Assembly: GCA_902766115.1 (NCBI GenBank)
Contig: CACXCL010000206.1
Location: 1 to 5,108 of the forward strand
Reading direction: 5' to 3'
Source: an uncultured Ruminococcus sp.
Lineage (GTDB): Bacteria > Bacillota > Clostridia > Oscillospirales > CAG-272
DNA: 5,108 nucleotides
The notes beneath the pieces were generated by a model that was given only the letters and a program-made list of their open reading frames with translations, was not told the DNA's origin and searched no databases. Positions 1 to 5,108 of the stretch are shown piece by piece; the first letter of the stretch is position 1, and every line of letters begins with the position of its first letter. Position numbers and translations under genes: made by a program.

Positions 1-190
1 CCCGCCGGGTCGAATCTGTCGGCCGTCACGCCCTTCATGTATCCCTTTTCGGTGACGTACATGATGGCGTCGTGGCTCCATCTTTTCTCCTTCACGTCGG
101 AGTAGGTGACGTCCGCGCAGAAAGCCGGCGCGGCGAGAGTCAGGACGAAGCAGGACGCGAGAGCGAGGGACAGAAGCTTTGTTTTTTCAT
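1..190 (-). CDS. Third SLH-domain secreted paralogue, N-terminal fragment, frameshifted just after the start codon; runs off the left edge
   Basis: From base 173 leftward, one frame encodes a hydrophobic signal-peptide core (LSLALASCFVLTLAAPAF) followed by an SLH domain (SDVKEKRWSHDAIMYV, then GYMKGVTADRFDPAG). This SLH stretch differs from the first SLH domain of the 1867-3510 gene by one residue in 33. The only plausible start is the ATG at 190-188, placed after an AAGGGA ribosome-binding site. However, that ATG is in another frame: it is followed by six A residues and stops after 16 codons at TGA 142-140. One extra A would give MKKTKLLSLALA, a textbook signal peptide in frame with the SLH domain. 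No ATG, GTG or TTG lies in the SLH frame between the previous gene's TGA (209-207) and the signal peptide; only a CTG at 173-171 could serve. The gene is therefore broken, switchable by slippage, or affected by a one-base sequencing error. By homology it should continue into further SLH domains and a hydrolase domain, but that part is outside the window. Confidence 0.75.
182..190 (-). other. A6 homopolymer directly after the start codon of copy 3 (frameshift site)
   Basis: The minus strand reads AAAAATGAAAAAAC here: five A residues including the start codon's A, then TG, then six A residues. A seventh A in the second run would restore the reading frame of the signal peptide and SLH domain. 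The tract is where polymerase slippage, a replication indel or an assembly error would be expected. Six A residues is short for classical phase variation. Confidence 0.7.
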
Positions 191-206
191 TTTTCCGAGA
201 TCCCTT
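191..206 (-). promoter_or_regulatory. Ribosome-binding site for copy 3 in the 16-base intergenic gap
   Basis: The gap between the TGA of the 207-1853 gene and the ATG at 190 reads AAGGGATCTCGGAAAA on the minus strand. The AAGGGA Shine-Dalgarno-like core directly follows the stop codon and lies 10 bases before the ATG. This supports ATG 190-188 as the genuine start even though it is out of frame with the protein below it. The gap is too short to hold a promoter, so translation is probably coupled to the upstream gene. Confidence 0.55.
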
Positions 207-1853
207 TCAATTTCCGTCGAGATAACGGAGGAACAGGGCGTAGAAGGAGAGCAGTCCTCCCTGACCCCAGCCGTTGTTTTCGTCGTATTCCTCGCTGTAG
301 GCGCCGAAGCCGCCCGCCCCTCCGGAGGAGCCCTTTACTACGCCGTCGTAGACGTCCGTGAGTCCCGCTTTCGCTATGGCGCGCAGCGTCTCGTCGCTGA
401 CGGAGGATGCAAGCCCCTTGAGTTTCGCCTGCATCACGCCCCACATTATCATCCCTGTGGCGGAGGTGTCGGAAGGAGCATCCTTCTCAAGGGGCGACAG
501 CGTCCAGCCGAATTTGTATTCGGGCTTCAGGTATTTCATGGTATATCCGATGAATTTGTCGCATATTTTGTCGGCGTTGTCGTCGTCGCAGTACCGGATG
601 ACGGAGCCGACTGCCAGCATGAGCCAGCCGGTGCCTCTGCCCCAGCCCAGTTCTCCCATAGGGGTGCCGCCGAAGGTGTATCCGTGATACGCCAGGTGGC
701 GGGCGGGATCTACGCCCATCTTCATATAGTTCGTTACCTGGAGGGCGGCGATCCGTCTGACGTCTTCGTCGCCGAAGTCGGCGGCGTAACGCGCCAGGAA
801 CGGAGTCGCCATTCCGGTGCCGTCAACGTAAATATCGCGGCTTCCGGGACCGCCGTAGGTGATCTCTCCCATGGGGTCCGTGGACCATCTGTCAAAGGAA
901 TCGAGAAACTCCTTCGCCAGGTCCGCGTATTTCTGATCTCCCGTTTTTTCCCACAGCCAGAGCACTCCGTATCCCGCGAGGCCCGGGTCGCAGGGAAGGA
1001 TCTCATCACGGTGGGAGGAGTTCAGCCACAGATCCACGTAGTCTTTGACGACGTCTTCTCTTCCGGCTTCGGTGAGACCTATGACGAGCATCCCGTAGTC
1101 CCAGTTGAGGAAGTCGAAGGAGTCGGGGTGAGCCTTCGCCCATTCGATCTCCTCCCGGAGCATGACCTCCGCGTGGTCAGCCATCTGTTCCATGTACGGG
1201 CGGTAGTAGTCGGCGAGGGTCATGATCTCCGTCTCGTCGAACCGCCTGAGTATCGTCGCCACCTGCTCGCGGGTCGCCAGTCCCCGGGGATCGAGGGTAT
1301 CCTTTGTCACGCCGCTGATGAGCTTTTTCTCCACCGCCCAGCTCATGGCGTCGCTCGCGTAGGAGTGGATCTTCCCCTTGTCGGAGAAGGATGACACGTC
1401 GCCACGCTCGTCAACGTAGAGGTTATTGACGGTGCAGTATCTGTAGATCATCGTCGCAAGCTGTTCGCGGGTGATCTTGCCGTTCGGGTCGAACGCCGTC
1501 TCGGTCACACCTGAGACGATGCCCCGGTCCTTGGCCCAGATAACTGCCTTCGAATAGTATTTCCCATCCTTCACGTCGGTGAAGTCCGGGCGGTATTCCA
1601 CCTCGGGAGATCTCTCCTTACGCCACAGCACCGTGACGAACATCCCTCTCGTCATGGAGCCGGCGGGGTCGAATTTTCCGTCCCCGACGCCTTTCATGTA
1701 GCCGCTGTCCACGGCGTACTTTATCGCGCCGAAGCTCCAGCGGGTCGTTTTCACGTCGGTGAACGGCGATCCGCCGGCGGCATAAGCGGGGACCGCCAGA
1801 GTGAGGACGAAACTGAGAATGAGGATAAGAGACGTAAGTTTGACCCGTTTCAT
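207..1853 (-). CDS. Secreted, SLH-anchored GH88/GH105-family unsaturated uronyl hydrolase (copy 2)
   Basis: The 548-residue protein has, in order, a signal peptide (1-25, MKRVK then a hydrophobic core ending VPAYA), three SLH domains (about 30-78, 90-139 and 155-205), a short linker and an (alpha/alpha)6-barrel hydrolase domain (about 212-548). The SLH binding motifs are TRGM (68-71, degenerate), TREQ (128-131) and TREQ (194-197); such triplets bind secondary cell-wall polymer. Hydrolase marks are NWDYG (250-254), CDPGLAG (288-294), VDGTGMATPFLARYA (343-357), HGY (390-392), WGRGTGW (404-410) and DTSAT (462-466). From memory of Bacillus YteR, D289, D344, H390, W404, R406 and W410 match its active-site set D88, D143, H189, W211, R213 and W217; the 55- and 46-residue spacings between the first three are the same. 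The expected reaction is hydration-driven removal of a 4,5-unsaturated uronic acid from an oligosaccharide, outside the cell. The open frame extends upstream to 1943, but that would overlap the previous gene and bury the signal peptide, so the start at 1853 was chosen. The exact substrate is not determinable. Confidence 0.88.
   Translation of the reverse strand: MKRVKLTSLILILSFVLTLAVPAYAAGGSPFTDVKTTRWSFGAIKYAVDSGYMKGVGDGKFDPAGSMTRGMFVTVLWRKERSPEVEYRPDFTDVKDGKYYSKAVIWAKDRGIVSGVTETAFDPNGKITREQLATMIYRYCTVNNLYVDERGDVSSFSDKGKIHSYASDAMSWAVEKKLISGVTKDTLDPRGLATREQVATILRRFDETEIMTLADYYRPYMEQMADHAEVMLREEIEWAKAHPDSFDFLNWDYGMLVIGLTEAGREDVVKDYVDLWLNSSHRDEILPCDPGLAGYGVLWLWEKTGDQKYADLAKEFLDSFDRWSTDPMGEITYGGPGSRDIYVDGTGMATPFLARYAADFGDEDVRRIAALQVTNYMKMGVDPARHLAYHGYTFGGTPMGELGWGRGTGWLMLAVGSVIRYCDDDNADKICDKFIGYTMKYLKPEYKFGWTLSPLEKDAPSDTSATGMIMWGVMQAKLKGLASSVSDETLRAIAKAGLTDVYDGVVKGSSGGAGGFGAYSEEYDENNGWGQGGLLSFYALFLRYLDGN
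1230..1415 (-). repeat. Near-identical third-SLH repeat, copy 2 member
   Basis: This segment encodes residues 147-208 of the 207-1853 protein (VDERGDVSSF to RRFDET). It matches 2893-3078 with about 16 base differences in 186 and two residue differences in 62 by eye, including a run of over 40 identical bases from about 1307. It is a direct repeat produced by gene duplication and perhaps kept similar by gene conversion. Confidence 0.85.
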
Positions 1854-1866
1854 TTTTTCACCGCTT
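1854..1866 (-). promoter_or_regulatory. 13-base gap with weak ribosome-binding site before copy 2; probable translational coupling
   Basis: The minus strand reads AAGCGGTGAAAAA between the TGA of copy 1 and the ATG of copy 2. GGTGA is a poor Shine-Dalgarno match only four bases from the ATG. With so little space, copy 2 is probably translated by ribosomes that have just finished copy 1. The strong site in front of copy 1 (3519-3525) suggests copy 1 is made at a higher level than copy 2. This is inference from site strength only. Confidence 0.4.
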
Positions 1867-3510
1867 TCAGCCGTTTTCGAGATACTTGAGGAACAGCGCG
1901 TAGAAGGCGAGGGTCGCTCCCTGACCGTATGACATATTTTCATCGTAGTTTTCGCTGTAGGAGCCGAATCCGCCGGATCCTCCGGAGGAGCCCTTCACCA
2001 CGCCATCGTAAACGTCGGTGAGGCCCGCCCGGGCGATCTTCTTCACCGTGTCGTCGCTGACGGAGGAGGCAAGACCGTTCTTTTTGGCTTCCATGACGCC
2101 CCACATGATCTTGAAGGTGGCGGAGGTATCGGACGGCGCGTCCTTTTCAAAGGGGGACAGCGTCCAGCCGAATTTGTACTCGGGTTTCATGTATTTGAAC
2201 GTCCATCTGATGAATTCTTCGCACTTGGCGAGGGCGTCTTCGTCGTGACAGTAGCGCATGACGGACCCTATCGCCATCATCAGGTAGCCGGTGCCCCGGC
2301 CCCAGCCCATCTCGCCTCCGAAAGTGCCGTTCTCGTAGCCGTGAAAAGCAAGATGGCGCGCCGGATCCACGCCCATTTTGAGGAAGTTCGTCACCTGGAG
2401 GACGGCGATCCTGCCTGTCTCCGCGTCGTCGAACTCGGCGGAGTATCTTGCCAGGAACGGCGTCGCCATACCTGTGCCGTCCACGAGGATCGCGTCGTTT
2501 TCGTTTCTGTCGTATTTGATCTCGCCGTATTTGTCGGTGGGTCTCGCCAGGATCCCGGCGAGGCACTCACGGACCAGGTCGGCGTATTTTTCGTCGCCTG
2601 TCAGCTTGTACAGATCCATGGCGCACCATCCGGCGAGTCCCGCGTCGGTGGAGAGGATCTCACCGCGGTTCGGGTGGTCGAGCCACATATCGATATATTC
2701 CTCGACCAGGTCATATCTGCCGAACTCGACGAGTCCCATAGCGAGAAGACCGTTGCCCCAGTTGTGAAGCTCCGGCAGGGTAAAGTCGGGCTTCGCCCTG
2801 AGTCCGTCCATGGCCTCCCGGAGCATTACCTCCGCGTGATCCGCCATCTGCTCCACGTAGGGACGGTAGAAGTCCGCGAGAGTCGTAAAGTCCGTTTCGT
2901 CGAACCGCTTGAGGATGGTCGCCACCTGCTCGCGGGTCGCCAGTCCCCGTGGGTCGAGGGTGTCCTTCGTCACGCCGCTGATGAGCTTTTTCTCCACCGC
3001 CCAGCTCATGGCGTCCGCGGCGTAGGAGTGGATCTTACCCTTGTCGGAGAAGGATGACACGTCGCCCCGTTCGTCGACGTACAGGTTCTTGACGGTGCAG
3101 TATCTGAACAGCATGGTCGCAAGCTGCTCGCGGGTGATCTTGCCGTCCGGGTCGAAGGTCACATCGGTCACGCCGGTGACGACGCCCAGGTCCTTTGCCC
3201 ATATCACTGCTTTCGAGTAGTATTTTCCCGCCTTCACGTCGGTGAAATCGGGGCGGAATTCCACCGCGGGTGTGCCTTCCTTACGATAGAGCACCGTGAC
3301 GAACATGCCTCTCGTCATGGATCCCGCCGGGTCGAATCTGTCGTCCGTCACGCCCTTCATGTACCCTTTTTCGGTGACGTACATGATGGCGTCGTGACTC
3401 CACCTTTTTTCCTTCACGTCGGTGTAGCCGTCAGCCGAAAAAACGGGCGCGGCGGCGCAGAGCAGAAGGACCGCCGTGAGTACAGCGGAAATGATCCTCG
3501 CTATTTTCAT
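1867..3510 (-). CDS. Secreted, SLH-anchored GH88/GH105-family unsaturated uronyl hydrolase (copy 1)
   Basis: The 547-residue paralogue of the 207-1853 gene has the same architecture: signal peptide (about 1-26, MKIAR then a hydrophobic core), three SLH domains (about 28-76, 88-137 and 153-203) and a GH88/GH105-type barrel (about 210-547). SLH motifs are TRGM (66-69), TREQ (126-129) and TREQ (192-195). Catalytic-type residues are retained: D289 in STDAGLAG, D344 in VDGTGMATPFLARYS, H390 in HGY, W403 and R405 in WGRGTGY, and DTSAT (461-465). The last aromatic of the WxRGxGW motif is Tyr409 rather than Trp, which may alter how the sugar stacks. The third SLH domain is almost identical to that of copy 2, whereas the first part of the barrel is only about 46% identical by eye, so the two may act on different oligosaccharides. 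The start is firm: AAAGGAG lies eight bases upstream and the signal peptide begins at once. It follows the aldolase stop by 25 bases. Export, wall anchoring and substrate class are inferred from domains. Confidence 0.88.
   Translation of the reverse strand: MKIARIISAVLTAVLLLCAAAPVFSADGYTDVKEKRWSHDAIMYVTEKGYMKGVTDDRFDPAGSMTRGMFVTVLYRKEGTPAVEFRPDFTDVKAGKYYSKAVIWAKDLGVVTGVTDVTFDPDGKITREQLATMLFRYCTVKNLYVDERGDVSSFSDKGKIHSYAADAMSWAVEKKLISGVTKDTLDPRGLATREQVATILKRFDETDFTTLADFYRPYVEQMADHAEVMLREAMDGLRAKPDFTLPELHNWGNGLLAMGLVEFGRYDLVEEYIDMWLDHPNRGEILSTDAGLAGWCAMDLYKLTGDEKYADLVRECLAGILARPTDKYGEIKYDRNENDAILVDGTGMATPFLARYSAEFDDAETGRIAVLQVTNFLKMGVDPARHLAFHGYENGTFGGEMGWGRGTGYLMMAIGSVMRYCHDEDALAKCEEFIRWTFKYMKPEYKFGWTLSPFEKDAPSDTSATFKIMWGVMEAKKNGLASSVSDDTVKKIARAGLTDVYDGVVKGSSGGSGGFGSYSENYDENMSYGQGATLAFYALFLKYLENG
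2893..3078 (-). repeat. Near-identical third-SLH repeat, copy 1 member
   Basis: This segment encodes residues 145-206 of the 1867-3510 protein and is the partner of 1230-1415 in the same orientation, about 1.66 kb apart. The similarity continues at the protein level through RPYxEQMADHAEVMLRE and then drops sharply inside the hydrolase domain. Confidence 0.85.
3323..3422 (-). repeat. First-SLH repeat of copy 1, matching bases 1-100 (copy 3)
   Basis: This stretch encodes the first SLH domain of copy 1. It matches bases 1-100 with about six differences in 100 by eye, mostly silent. The corresponding part of copy 2 (about 1670-1760) is clearly more diverged (DVKTTRWSFGAIKYA instead of DVKEKRWSHDAIMYV). 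Copy 3 is therefore closer to copy 1 than to its immediate neighbour in this domain. Confidence 0.8.
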
Positions 3511-3518
3511 GTTTATAT

Positions 3519-3525
3519 CTCCTTT
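3519..3525 (-). promoter_or_regulatory. Strong ribosome-binding site AAAGGAG for copy 1
   Basis: The minus strand has AAAGGAG eight bases before the ATG at 3510-3508, inside the 25-base gap after the aldolase stop. It is the best Shine-Dalgarno match in the window and fixes the start of the first hydrolase gene. No promoter elements fit in this gap, so the gene is presumably read from the same message as the aldolase. Confidence 0.7.
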
Positions 3526-3535
3526 CAGAGAGAAT

Positions 3536-4375
3536 TCACGCTTTTCCTTCAGAGCCGCACATGCCGATCTTGTCGAGGCACAGTGCGATCACGGCGTCCC
3601 TTCCGGGACCCATGAACTTCTTCGGATCGATGATCGCCTCGTCCTTCAGTGATTCCCTTACGGCGGCGGTCATTGCCGCGCGGAGCTCCGTGGCGAAGTT
3701 CACCTTGCTCATACCGAGGGAGATGGCGCGTTTCACGCTTTCCTCCGGCACGCCGGAGCCGCCGTGGAGCACCAGAGGTGCGTCCACCGCGCGTCTGATC
3801 TCGGCGATCCGGTCGAAATCCAGCTTCGGCTCGCCCTTGTAGAAGCCGTGGGCGGTGCCGATGGCGATGGCGAGGATGTCCACGTCCGTGGCGCCGACGA
3901 ACTCAACCGCCTCTTCGACTTTGGTGTAGATCACCTCGGAGGACACGTTGTCCTCCTTGCCGCCGATGGCGCCGAGCTCCGCCTCCACGGTGACTCCCAT
4001 GGGGCGCGCCGCGTCCACCACGGCTTTCGTCAGGCGGGCGTTTTCCTCGAAGGGGAGTTTCGATCCGTCGAACATGACAGAGGTGTACCCCGCCCGCAGA
4101 GCGCGCATGACGAGATCGAAGGAGGTGCAGTGGTCCAGATGGAGCGCCACGGGCACGGAGGCGTTCTTCGCCAGAGCGCCGACCATGGCGACCATCAGGT
4201 CCTCTCCTATGTACTTCACGGTGGGCATGGTGGTCTGGATCATGACCGGGGAGCCGGCTTTCTCCGCCGCCTCCACGATGGCCTGCGCCATCTCCATGTT
4301 CTCCGCGTTGAACGCCGGTACGGCGTATCTGCCCTCCCGCGCCTTCTTTATCATTCCGATACTTGAAACAAACAT
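3536..4375 (-). CDS. Class II (metal-dependent) ketose-bisphosphate aldolase, FbaA/GatY/IolJ-like
   Basis: The 279-residue cytoplasmic enzyme is full length for the GatY/FbaA-short branch. It should reversibly cleave a phosphorylated ketose into dihydroxyacetone phosphate and an aldehyde (or, if IolJ-like, malonate semialdehyde). Visible family marks are YAVPAFNAENMEM (17-29), HLDHC (79-83, with catalytic Asp81 and zinc ligand His82), EAELG (131-135), GTAHGFYKG (173-181, zinc ligand His176), LHGGSG (203-208, zinc ligand His204 and phosphate-binding glycines), KVNFATELR (224-232) and the C-terminal MCGSEGKA. The start at 4375 matches the family's usual N-terminus, with AGAGAGGA 11 bases upstream. 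It lies 45 bases after the kinase stop and 25 bases before the first hydrolase. The substrate is open: fructose-1,6-bisphosphate, tagatose-1,6-bisphosphate and 6-phospho-5-dehydro-2-deoxygluconate enzymes cannot be told apart here by eye. The operon argues for a catabolic rather than housekeeping role. Confidence 0.93.
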   Translation of the reverse strand: MFVSSIGMIKKAREGRYAVPAFNAENMEMAQAIVEAAEKAGSPVMIQTTMPTVKYIGEDLMVAMVGALAKNASVPVALHLDHCTSFDLVMRALRAGYTSVMFDGSKLPFEENARLTKAVVDAARPMGVTVEAELGAIGGKEDNVSSEVIYTKVEEAVEFVGATDVDILAIAIGTAHGFYKGEPKLDFDRIAEIRRAVDAPLVLHGGSGVPEESVKRAISLGMSKVNFATELRAAMTAAVRESLKDEAIIDPKKFMGPGRDAVIALCLDKIGMCGSEGKA

Positions 4376-4420
4376 TTTAGGTCAAATCCTCTCTGTTTTA
4401 AGGTTCATTTGTTACGTTCC
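4376..4420 (-). promoter_or_regulatory. 45-base kinase-aldolase spacer with ribosome-binding site
   Basis: This is the longest non-coding gap in the window. On the minus strand it contains AGAGAGGA (4387-4394), a purine-rich ribosome-binding site 11 bases before the aldolase ATG, which is slightly long spacing. A TTTGAC sequence lies near its 3' end, but there is no matching -10 box before the start codon. I see no hairpin followed by a T-run. It therefore looks like an intra-operon spacer rather than a promoter or terminator. Confidence 0.45.
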
Positions 4421-5108
4421 CTATATCCCCGGGTTGGCGTCGATGATCGCCTTCACGTTTTCGGGGTTGATCTTCCCCTCCATGGGACCGAAGGCGCCGA
4501 TGTTCAGCGTCGCCGCGGCGGAGGCTTTTCTTGTGGCGTCGGGGATCCCGAGTCCCTCGCAGAGACCGCACAGGAACGCCGCGTCAAAGGAGTCGCCGGC
4601 GCCGGTGGCGTCCACCGGCTTCATGGGATACACGCCCATTTCGAAGTATTCTCCGCCCCTCTCAAAGATGCGGCAGCCCTTGGAGCCGTTTTTCAGCGCC
4701 ACGATCTCGATCACTCCGTCGTCGAAGCATTTTTTAACGGCGTCCTCCACGGTGTCCCTGCCGGTTATCATAAGCAGCTCGGACACGCCGGGCATGAACA
4801 CGGAGGTCATGCCGACGATCTCGGTCACAAGGGAGCTGTCGCCCAGAAGCTCGGGACGGATGTTGGGATCGAAGGAGATCTTCGCGCCTCTGTCGCGGAA
4901 TTTTTTCGCAGCCTTGACGATCTCGCGGCCGAACTCGACGCGGCTCATGACGGAGCATCCCATGATGTGGAAATAGTCCGCCGAAGGAACCTCGTCCGGG
5001 CAGGTGGCCTTCGCCGCCGGTGTGTTGCCGATGTGGAAGATGAATTTTCTGCTGCCGTCGCCGAAGTAGGTGACGAAGGCGCATCCGGTGGAGCAGGTCT
5101 CGTCCACC
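4421..5108 (-). CDS. PfkB/ribokinase-family sugar or sugar-acid kinase, C-terminal part (5' end beyond right edge)
   Basis: About 228 residues are visible, beginning inside the fold; roughly 85-95 N-terminal residues are missing. The GTG at 5107-5105 is an internal valine codon, not the start. Numbering from it, the marks are STGCAFVTYFGDGSRKFIF (6-24, the substrate-lid/core strand typical of the family), SFDPNIRPELL (78-88), MPGVSELLMITG (105-116), ALKNGSKGC (137-145) and the PfkB signature DATGAGDSFDAAF (166-178), in which Asp172 of GAGD is the catalytic base and the glycines form the anion hole. It should transfer phosphate from ATP to a sugar or sugar acid in the cytoplasm. The DPNxRPxL motif is shared by fructokinase, 2-keto-3-deoxygluconate kinase and related enzymes, so the substrate is not fixed. 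Next to unsaturated uronyl hydrolases, a 2-keto-3-deoxygluconate kinase role is attractive; next to a class II aldolase, a ketose or 5-dehydro-2-deoxygluconate role is possible. It ends in TAG. Confidence 0.9.
   Translation of the reverse strand, partial: VDETCSTGCAFVTYFGDGSRKFIFHIGNTPAAKATCPDEVPSADYFHIMGCSVMSRVEFGREIVKAAKKFRDRGAKISFDPNIRPELLGDSSLVTEIVGMTSVFMPGVSELLMITGRDTVEDAVKKCFDDGVIEIVALKNGSKGCRIFERGGEYFEMGVYPMKPVDATGAGDSFDAAFLCGLCEGLGIPDATRKASAAATLNIGAFGPMEGKINPENVKAIIDANPGI

Noticed and set aside
148..159. Possible lipobox LASC in the copy 3 signal peptide
   Set aside because: The Cys is followed by a long hydrophobic stretch ending APAFCA, and the other copies have ordinary signal peptides without Cys at this place. 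Cleavage at the later site is more likely.
72..1394. Long open frame of about 440 codons on the plus strand, with similar ones at 2245-3057, 3764-4366 and 3948-4976
   Set aside because: They lie opposite genes with clear family motifs. Their products are rich in Val, His, Gly and Arg, as expected from antisense frames of GC-rich coding DNA, and show no recognisable domain.
1854..1943. Upstream extension of the copy 2 gene to the ATG at 1943
   Set aside because: It would overlap the end of copy 1 and put 30 polar residues in front of a clear signal peptide. MKRVKLTSLI at 1853 is the natural start.
1976..1991. CTCCGGAG palindrome near the end of copy 1 (also near 320 in copy 2), a possible hairpin
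   Set aside because: It encodes the conserved GSSGG segment in both copies and has no following T-run, so it is explained by coding.
4382..4408. Eight-residue open frame (MNLKTERI) in the kinase-aldolase spacer, a possible leader peptide
   Set aside because: It is too short, has no run of regulatory codons and no attenuator hairpin after it. Its ATG probably occurs by chance.
4376..4420. Internal promoter in the spacer before the aldolase (TTTGAC as a -35 box)
   Set aside because: No -10 element fits between it and the start codon, and the spacer is only 45 bases.

Overview
All convincing genes in this window are on the minus strand, so the transcript reads from right (5108) to left (1). 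They are closely packed with no terminator-like hairpin between them, so they look like one operon that continues past both edges. In transcription order they are: the C-terminal part of a PfkB/ribokinase-family sugar kinase (4421-5108), a complete class II ketose-bisphosphate aldolase (3536-4375), two complete tandem paralogues (1867-3510 and 207-1853), and the first ~190 bases of a third paralogue (1-190). Each complete paralogue has a signal peptide, three SLH domains and a GH88/GH105-type unsaturated-uronyl hydrolase domain. The third copy has a one-base frameshift in the A-tract just after its ATG.

The DNA is fairly GC-rich. It codes for secreted proteins with SLH triplets, which bind secondary cell-wall polymer in bacteria with a Gram-positive-type wall or S-layer. 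The aldolase ends in the MCGSEGKA-type tail common in Bacillota. A Clostridia-like gut, rumen or anaerobic Bacillota is the best guess. This is inference; no marker gene is present, and other SLH-bearing phyla are not excluded.

The likely job is use of polysaccharides that contain uronic acid. The surface hydrolases would remove the 4,5-unsaturated uronic acid left at the non-reducing end of oligosaccharides by pectin, rhamnogalacturonan or glycosaminoglycan lyases. The cytoplasmic kinase and aldolase would phosphorylate and split the imported sugar acid or ketose. Two points do not fit the textbook route. GH88/GH105 enzymes are usually cytoplasmic or periplasmic rather than wall-anchored, and the usual partner of a 2-keto-3-deoxygluconate kinase is the class I aldolase Eda, not a class II metal aldolase.

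The points most worth a second look are the A-tract frameshift in copy 3, the wall-anchored GH105 array, the mosaic divergence of the paralogues (near-identical third SLH domain, only about half-identical first part of the catalytic domain), and the kinase/class II aldolase pairing. I found no RNA genes, insertion sequences, CRISPR arrays, attachment sites or replication origins, and no gene-free stretch longer than 45 bases.
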